A DNA stretch of 17,935 nucleotides from Oscillospiraceae bacterium (GTDB lineage Bacteria; Bacillota; Clostridia; Oscillospirales; Oscillospiraceae), in NCBI GenBank assembly GCA_020866945.1, contig JAJBVW010000194.1, forward strand, positions 1 through 17,935. The letters are read 5' to 3'. The notes under the pieces are model-generated. The model had not been told where the DNA came from, searched no databases, and was given only the letters and a program-made list of their open reading frames with translations. A program made the position numbers and the translations under genes. Positions 14,153-17,935 of this stretch are shown in pieces. Position 1 is the stretch's first letter. Every line of letters begins with the position of its first letter.

Positions 14153-14167
14153 AAATTGGGGTATACT
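14139..14167 (+). promoter_or_regulatory. Promoter of the toxin-antitoxin operon
   Basis: TTGAAT (14139-14144) is followed after 17 bases by TATACT (14162-14167), directed at the antitoxin gene. The -35 lies inside the operator palindrome. Confidence 0.82.
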
Positions 14168-14198
14168 AGGGGTATCATCGAAAAAGGAGGGCACAGTC

Positions 14199-14462
14199 AT
14201 GCCGAACATCCGACCCATCTCCGATCTGCGCAACTATACCGAGGTGCTCCGCGAGGTAACGGAGGACGCGCCGGTCTTTCTCACCAAAAACGGCCGGGGC
14301 CGCTACGCCATTGTGGACATCGGCGACTACGAAAAGACCCGCGCCACCATCCGCCTGATGAACGAGCTTGCCAAAGGCCGCCGCTCCGGCGAAACCGAAG
14401 GCTGGCTGACACCGGAGGAGGTGCGAGAGCATTTCCGGAAGAGAGCCAATGAAGAAATATAA
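14199..14462 (+). CDS. Type II antitoxin, Phd/YefM family
   Basis: The 87-residue protein has the Phd/YefM DNA-binding fold. Its N-terminus PNIRPISDLRNYTEVLREV carries the conserved SDLRNY block, followed by APVFLTKNGRGRYAIVDIGDYEK. The C-terminal tail (about residues 55-87) is charged and probably wraps the toxin. It should neutralise the downstream toxin and repress the operon at 14123-14152. I chose the ATG at 14199, which has AAAGGAGGG upstream. The longer frame from 14139 starts inside the promoter. The end overlaps the toxin start by 14 bases. Confidence 0.92.
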   Translation: MPNIRPISDLRNYTEVLREVTEDAPVFLTKNGRGRYAIVDIGDYEKTRATIRLMNELAKGRRSGETEGWLTPEEVREHFRKRANEEI

Positions 14463-14784
14463 TCTACACTACACCAGTGAAGCCCGGCGGGATATGGACG
14501 AAATATGGAATTATATCACGCGCGAGCTGCGAAACCGCCTGGCGGCGGAACGGGTCACGAACAGCATCATGGACGCGGTGGATCGTCTTGAGGATTTTGC
14601 CGAGAGCGGAACGCCGCTGTCCTCCATCGCCGATGTGGACGAGGACTACCGCTTTCTCATCAGCGGCAGCTATATGATATTCTACCGCGTAGCCGACAGC
14701 GATGTCTATATAGACCGTATCCTCTACAGCCACCGCGACTATCTGCATATCCTGCTGGACGCCCCCGACGAGGAGACGTTGTGA
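14449..14784 (+). CDS. Type II toxin, RelE/ParE family
   Basis: The 111-residue protein has the RelE/ParE fold. It opens YNLHYTSEARRDMDEIWNYI, a typical ParE-like helix pair, and ends with YRFLISGSYMIFYRVADSDVYIDRILYSHRDYLHILL, the conserved beta-sheet core. RelE members cleave mRNA at the ribosome and ParE members inhibit gyrase; the sequence pattern (SxEAxxDxxEIWxYI) looks nearer ParE/YoeB-like, but I cannot decide. The start overlaps the antitoxin gene by 14 bases without a strong ribosome site of its own, so translation is probably coupled. All core elements are present and the gene appears intact. Confidence 0.92.
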   Translation: MKKYNLHYTSEARRDMDEIWNYITRELRNRLAAERVTNSIMDAVDRLEDFAESGTPLSSIADVDEDYRFLISGSYMIFYRVADSDVYIDRILYSHRDYLHILLDAPDEETL

Positions 14785-14786
14785 CG

Positions 14787-14867
14787 CGGGGGAGAGGTTT
14801 CCCCCGTAACCAGCACCAATTAAGACGCTCCCAACGGAGGTCCCCCACCATAACCTAAACCAGGTTA
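14787..14867 (+). repeat. Three-hairpin non-coding element, copy B
   Basis: Just after the toxin stop come CGGGGGA-gaggtt-TCCCCCG (14787-14806), the box AGCACCAATTA, GAC-g-CTCC-caac-GGAG-GTC (14824-14842) and AACCT-aaacc-AGGTT (14852-14866, extendable by one pair). Order, spacing boxes and third hairpin match copy A at 10818-10912. The first stems have different sequences but both remain paired. Confidence 0.6.
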
Positions 14868-14887
14868 ACCCCCCACACAAAAAACAA

Positions 14888-14924
14888 CCGCACAGCAGCA
14901 TATGCAACTGCTGTGCGGTATTTT
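14888..14924 (+). terminator. Rho-independent terminator after the toxin-antitoxin operon
   Basis: CCGCACAGCAG (14888-14898) pairs perfectly with CTGCTGTGCGG (14908-14918), with a 9-base loop, and TATTTTT follows. It is a strong canonical terminator on the plus strand. Confidence 0.92.
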
Positions 14925-14954
14925 TCCAACATTCCAAATAAACGCAACACCCCC

Positions 14955-14983
14955 TCTTGATAAACGCAAAATACAGTGCTATA
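14955..14983 (+). promoter_or_regulatory. Promoter of the replisome-organizer-like gene
   Basis: TTGATA (14955-14960) is followed after 17 bases by TATAAT (14978-14983), with an extended -10 TGC just before it. It should be a strong promoter. Confidence 0.85.
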
Positions 14984-15033
14984 ATGCAACCATAAAGAAA
15001 CCGTGTACGCAACACGATATAGGAGGCATGATT

Positions 15034-15345
15034 ATGGCGGAGCGGCGGATGTTTGCGCGGTCTATTATCAGCAGCAGCCGGTTTTTAAGTCTTTCACGGG
15101 CTGCGCGGCTGCTGTATTATGACCTTGGGATGGCGGCGGACAACGATGGATGCGTCGAAGCGCTGGGCGTGATGCGCATGACGGGCGCACCGTCCAAGGC
15201 GCTGGCGGAGCTGGAGGAGATGCAGTTTATCACCCCGCTCTACCCCGGCAAGGTGTACTACATCTGCGAATGGCACCGCAACAACCAGATTCGCCCCGAC
15301 CGCTATCGGGAAGGTCTTTATAAATCGAAAATCCCGTCTGTATGA
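15034..15345 (+). CDS. Phage replisome organizer N-terminal domain protein, short
   Basis: The 103-residue protein opens with MAERRMFARSIISSSRFLSL, the familiar start of phage replisome organizer proteins (DnaD-like primosome initiators). It continues with LLYYDLGMAADNDGCVE, FITPLYPGKVYYICEWHRNNQIRPDRY, where the winged-helix domain ends. I chose the ATG at 15034, with AGGAGG seven bases upstream; the ATG six bases earlier is too close to that site. Intact relatives carry a further C-terminal part. Here a stop follows the domain, and a lysine-rich VYPGKVSQEKKS segment similar to the usual linker appears in another frame at about 15412-15447. It is either a domain-only protein or a decayed prophage remnant. 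Other phage genes are absent. Confidence 0.75.
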   Translation: MAERRMFARSIISSSRFLSLSRAARLLYYDLGMAADNDGCVEALGVMRMTGAPSKALAELEEMQFITPLYPGKVYYICEWHRNNQIRPDRYREGLYKSKIPSV

Positions 15346-15755
15346 GGCACGCATTCCCGCCAGTGTGCGGGTTATATTTCCGTCTGAGATTGTTAAAAAC
15401 TTTAAAATGGTATACCCAGGTAAGGTAAGCCAAGAAAAGAAAAGCTCAGTCCAGCAGAGGCAAGCCGAGGACGCGCGCGGGCGGGCGAAAACGGGCCTGT
15501 TTCGCGAAAAAACCTGTGGAAAACTAAAATTCTCCACAGGTTTTCAACAAAACTTTCAACATTGTCAAAATTCTTTCCGAGTTCTCAACAAAACTTCCCA
15601 CATAGTTATGAACAGTTTCTCAACAGAGTTTTCCACAATCAGCGTTATACAGCCATTCGTTCATTACGGACAGCGTAAGGCAGCGTAAGGCTCACAGACG
15701 CTCTCCTTCTCCAGCCATACGTCCGTTACGGACTGCGTATGGGTATCGAACGGCC
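15346..15755. other. Non-coding stretch with DnaA-box-like words and repeats
   Basis: No convincing gene lies in these 410 bases. A 12-base perfect inverted repeat (15509-15520 with 15533-15544) contains CTGTGGA/TCCACAG. Single-mismatch DnaA-box-like words occur at 15515-15523 (minus), 15530-15538 and 15629-15637. The word TCAACA occurs four times (15544, 15556, 15585, 15620). A remnant of the replisome organizer reading frame may also be present near 15412-15447. The right end holds the 31-base direct repeats listed separately. Confidence 0.6.
15650..15743. repeat. Two imperfect 31-base direct repeats
   Basis: The copies at 15650-15680 and 15712-15742 match at 26 of 31 positions and share CAGCCAT, TTACGGAC and GCGTA. 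A 10-base tandem, CAGCGTAAGG twice, occupies 15671-15690. The second copy can fold (CCATACG, TCCG, then CGGA, CGTATGG with a 3-base bulge). This lies just past the stop of the Na/Pi gene and may act as its 3' structure. Confidence 0.65.
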
Positions 15756-17588
15756 TTACACGCGCTCCTCCGGCAGCGGCTCGTTCTCGCTGTGCTTGAG
15801 GCGGGAGAAGTATTTCTCATAATTCTCCCCGAACAGGCGGCGGTATTCCTCGTTGCTGGAATGGTGCAGGTTGTGAAGGTACTGATGCTCCTGGCCGGAG
15901 ATAGCGGTGTCCTTCCGGCTGAGCATATACACGGCGAGGTCGGAGCACTGGTCGGAGATGCGCTCCATATTTTGCAGCACGTTCTGGAACTGTATGCCGT
16001 TGAAGATGTCGCACTCGCCGCGGGTCATGCGCTCGACATGGCGCTCCTTGAGCGCCTCGATAAGGTCGTCAATGACCTCCTCCATCGGCTCGACCGTGCG
16101 GGCGAGGTCATAGTCGGTCTCCTTATACGCCCGCGTGGCGGTGGCGAGGATGTCGCTCACGGCGTCCACGGCAATATGCAGCTCCCGCATGGCGGTTTCG
16201 GTGAAATGGCGGTTATTCTCGCGCATTTGCGCCATGTTGTGCGTGATGTTCACGGCGAGGTCGCCGATGCGCTCAAAGCATGTGAGGGCCTTAATCTGGA
16301 AGTTCTGGTTCTGGTTGTCGGAATCGAGCGTGACATACGGCGACACGGCCACGATGTATTGATTCGAGGCGTCTGCCATCTCGTCCAGCAAATCCTCCCG
16401 CTGGCGGATGCGCTCCTCGCGGCGCGGCTCAAACTCATAAATCTGCTGGATGCCGGCGTCATAGTTGTGGGGCGCGACGTCGGCCATATGGCCGATAAGG
16501 TGCGCGGCCTGGTCGAGGGCGAGGCCGGGGTTCGTGATAAGGCGGTCGTCCAGCTCGCGGAGGTTCTCCAGAATATCCGCGTCCTCCGGGTCGATGGGCT
16601 TGTCCGGCACGAGCCTTTCCGCGAGCGCCGCGAAGCGATTGGACATCGGCAGCAGCAGCACGGCGGGCACAAGCCTGAACAGGCCGTGGACGTTCGCAAC
16701 GCCGCCGGAATCGAGGGACATATACCACAGCTTGTCCCCGATAAGGCCGGTGCTGCGGCCAATGACGAGCACAAGGCCGATGAGGCAGGCGGCGCAGATG
16801 TTATAGATAACGTGCACGAGCACGGTGCGGGTCTGGTCGGGCTTCGCGCCGATGCGGCTCACAAGGAACGTCGTGAGGCAGTCTCCGATGTTCACGCCGA
16901 CGATAACCGCGACCACGCCGCAGAACCGCACGCCGACGGAGCTTGCGAGCGTCTGCAAAATGCCGATAACAGCGGAGGAGCTTTGAATCACGCCCGTGAC
17001 GGCGACGCCGGCGAGGAAGCCGAGGATGTAGCTGTCCTCAAACGCGGTCAGCAGCCGGCTGAGAGAAGCGCCCATCTCGCTCACGGCGTCGCTCATATAC
17101 ATAAGGCCCATGAACAGGATGCCGAAGCCGACGAAGATGGTGCCGACGTTTTTCATGGAGCTGCGCCGGCTGCTCACGAACATAATAAGGATAATGCCGA
17201 CGATAAGCGCGATAGGCGCGAGATTGTCCGCGCTGAAAAGCCTGAGCACCGAGCGGCCGCCGGCCCCGTCCATGAGCCGAATCACCTGCGCGGTGATGGC
17301 CGTGCCGACGTTCGCGCCGAGCACGATGCCGATGGACTGCCGGAACGTGAGGAAGCCCGCGCCGACGAGGCCCACGTTCATGACCATCGTCGCGGTGGAG
17401 CTTTGAATCATGCACGTGACGAGCATACCCAGAATAAAGCCGCGAATGGGCTTGTTCGTCACCTTCGCGAGCGCCGCCTTCATCGCGCCGCCGGAGCAGC
17501 TTTTCAGCCCGTCGCCCATCAGGCGCATACCATACAGGAACATTGCGAGACCGCCCAGCAGGGCGAGGATTCTATAAAATGCTTCCAT
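15756..17588 (-). CDS. Na/Pi cotransporter family protein with PhoU-like C-terminal domain
   Basis: The 610-residue membrane protein belongs to the NptA/PNaS family, which imports inorganic phosphate with sodium. The N-terminal half (about 1-320) has two inverted repeats, each with a QSS motif: QSSTATMVMNVG (62-73) and QSSSAVIGI (202-210). After a hydrophobic end near residue 325, the cytoplasmic half carries a PhoU-like helical domain with ERIGDLAVNI and MERISDQCSDLAVYML as the two metal-binding repeats. I chose the ATG at 17588, with GGGAGAAG upstream; the in-frame start at 17624 lacks a site. Full length for the family. Phosphate regulation is likely but not proven here. Confidence 0.92.
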   Translation of the reverse strand: MEAFYRILALLGGLAMFLYGMRLMGDGLKSCSGGAMKAALAKVTNKPIRGFILGMLVTCMIQSSTATMVMNVGLVGAGFLTFRQSIGIVLGANVGTAITAQVIRLMDGAGGRSVLRLFSADNLAPIALIVGIILIMFVSSRRSSMKNVGTIFVGFGILFMGLMYMSDAVSEMGASLSRLLTAFEDSYILGFLAGVAVTGVIQSSSAVIGILQTLASSVGVRFCGVVAVIVGVNIGDCLTTFLVSRIGAKPDQTRTVLVHVIYNICAACLIGLVLVIGRSTGLIGDKLWYMSLDSGGVANVHGLFRLVPAVLLLPMSNRFAALAERLVPDKPIDPEDADILENLRELDDRLITNPGLALDQAAHLIGHMADVAPHNYDAGIQQIYEFEPRREERIRQREDLLDEMADASNQYIVAVSPYVTLDSDNQNQNFQIKALTCFERIGDLAVNITHNMAQMRENNRHFTETAMRELHIAVDAVSDILATATRAYKETDYDLARTVEPMEEVIDDLIEALKERHVERMTRGECDIFNGIQFQNVLQNMERISDQCSDLAVYMLSRKDTAISGQEHQYLHNLHHSSNEEYRRLFGENYEKYFSRLKHSENEPLPEERV

Positions 17589-17651
17589 TCGCGCTTCTCC
17601 CAATTTTAATCGCAAACCGAACACGGCTCGTCAGTATCATGTTTTAAACAG

Positions 17652-17707
17652 AATTTTTACATGGCCCATACCAATTTGAACTAATTTTTACGCAGGCCAT
17701 ACAAATC
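17652..17707. repeat. Two related 25-base repeats in the Na/Pi leader
   Basis: AATTTTTAC begins both at 17652 and at 17683, 31 bases apart, and both copies continue with a GGCC-CATAC-like end. The spacing is about three helical turns, which suits a regulator binding one face of the DNA. They lie just downstream of the predicted minus-strand promoter at 17709-17737. Confidence 0.5.
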
Positions 17708-17708
17708 A

Positions 17709-17737
17709 ATGATACACCCGCTCAGCCTTTGATGCAA
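17709..17737 (-). promoter_or_regulatory. Candidate promoter of the Na/Pi cotransporter gene
   Basis: On the minus strand, TTGCAT (17732-17737) is followed after 17 bases by TATCAT (17709-17714). This would give a leader of about 110 bases containing the two repeats. It is weaker than the other promoters in the window. Confidence 0.5.
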
Positions 17738-17797
17738 ACAAAAATTCATCTCCCGCGCAAAAATAGACAGGCGGCGGTGAAATATCCTATTCCTATC

Positions 17798-17847
17798 TTG
17801 TAATCAATGCAAAACCATGGTATAATTACAGGGTTAATTCATTAACC
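17798..17847 (+). promoter_or_regulatory. Promoter and operator-like dyad of the rightmost gene
   Basis: TTGTAA (17798-17803) is followed after 17 bases by TATAAT (17821-17826). GGTTAAT-TC-ATTAACC (17832-17847) is a perfect dyad at the expected transcription start, well placed for a repressor. Confidence 0.75.
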
Positions 17848-17881
17848 ATTAAAAATGGAAAGGAAATGAAAGGAGCAAACC

Positions 17882-17935
17882 ATGAAATTTCGCAAGCTGA
17901 TTGCCCTGCTGCTGATGGGCGCCATGCTGCTGGCA
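17882..17935 (+). CDS. Exported protein, N-terminus only (signal peptide)
   Basis: Eighteen codons are present before the window ends. The ATG at 17882 has AAAGGAG seven bases upstream. The peptide MKFRKLIALLLMGAMLLA has a basic n-region and a hydrophobic h-region, so it is a signal peptide. It could belong to a lipoprotein such as an ABC substrate-binding protein, but the cleavage region lies outside the window. Divergence from a phosphate transporter hints at phosphate uptake, which I cannot support further. Confidence 0.7.
   Translation, partial: MKFRKLIALLLMGAMLLA

Noticed and set aside
14902..15033. Extended N-terminus of the replisome-organizer protein from ATG 14902
   Set aside because: That ATG is inside the terminator hairpin and upstream of the gene's own promoter. 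The family's MAERRMF start at 15034 has a good AGGAGG.
15509..15544. Strong rho-independent terminator after the replisome-organizer gene
   Set aside because: The inverted repeat is perfect, but the T residues belong to the stem and no separate T-run follows. I kept it as a dyad in the non-coding stretch.
15509..15743. Possible CRISPR array
   Set aside because: Repeats are only two imperfect 31-base copies with no regular spacers and no cas genes.
15792..17609. A 605-codon open frame on the plus strand opposite the Na/Pi gene
   Set aside because: It is composed of His, Ala, Asp and Glu-rich text with no domain, and mirrors the codon bias of the real gene. Such antisense frames are expected in GC-rich coding DNA.

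Overview
The window looks like a chromosomal segment of a fairly high-GC member of the Firmicutes, most likely a gut-type Clostridia (Oscillospirales or Christensenellales-like). Evidence for this is AGGAGG-type ribosome sites, sigma-A promoters with 16-17 base spacers, and families common in that group: PadR with DUF2812, MATE, cytidylate kinase-like proteins, a phage replisome organizer and a hydantoinase. The lineage call is inference. No rRNA, tRNA, CRISPR array or complete insertion sequence was seen.

1-4913, minus strand. A promoter at 4885-4913 reads leftward into a tightly overlapping trio: a circularly permuted ATP-grasp ligase, an alpha-E protein and a transglutaminase-like protein. 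This is a known amide-bond-forming gene set. After a 134-base gap with hairpins come two overlapping aspartoacylase/succinylglutamate desuccinylase-family proteins. The first (998-1918) has a complete zinc site. The second (66-1001) has lost it and looks like a pseudoenzyme.

5022-8923, plus strand. A sigma-A promoter covered by a perfect 25-base palindrome precedes a TetR gene broken by two nearby in-frame stops. A zinc alcohol dehydrogenase, a MATE transporter and a cytidylate kinase-like protein follow, closed by a strong terminator that also faces the convergent unit.

8931-10458, minus strand. A PadR repressor with its own operator-covered promoter leads two overlapping DUF2812 membrane proteins.

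10476-11303. A small HMA metal-binding protein (plus) converges on a ZIP transporter gene (minus) that has lost its central metal-binding helices.

11362-14109, minus strand. An AT-rich AAA/DUF4143 ATPase, probably acquired, is followed upstream by a hydantoinase/dihydropyrimidinase with a complete metal site. The hydantoinase promoter is back to back with that of a Phd/YefM-RelE/ParE toxin-antitoxin pair (14199-14784), whose promoter carries a perfect operator palindrome.

14785-15755. A three-hairpin element related to one at 10818-10912, then a terminator, a short phage replisome organizer N-terminal-domain gene, and a 410-base non-coding stretch rich in DnaA-box-like words and repeats.

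15756-17935. A Na/Pi cotransporter with a PhoU-like tail (minus), and divergently the first 18 codons of an exported protein (plus).
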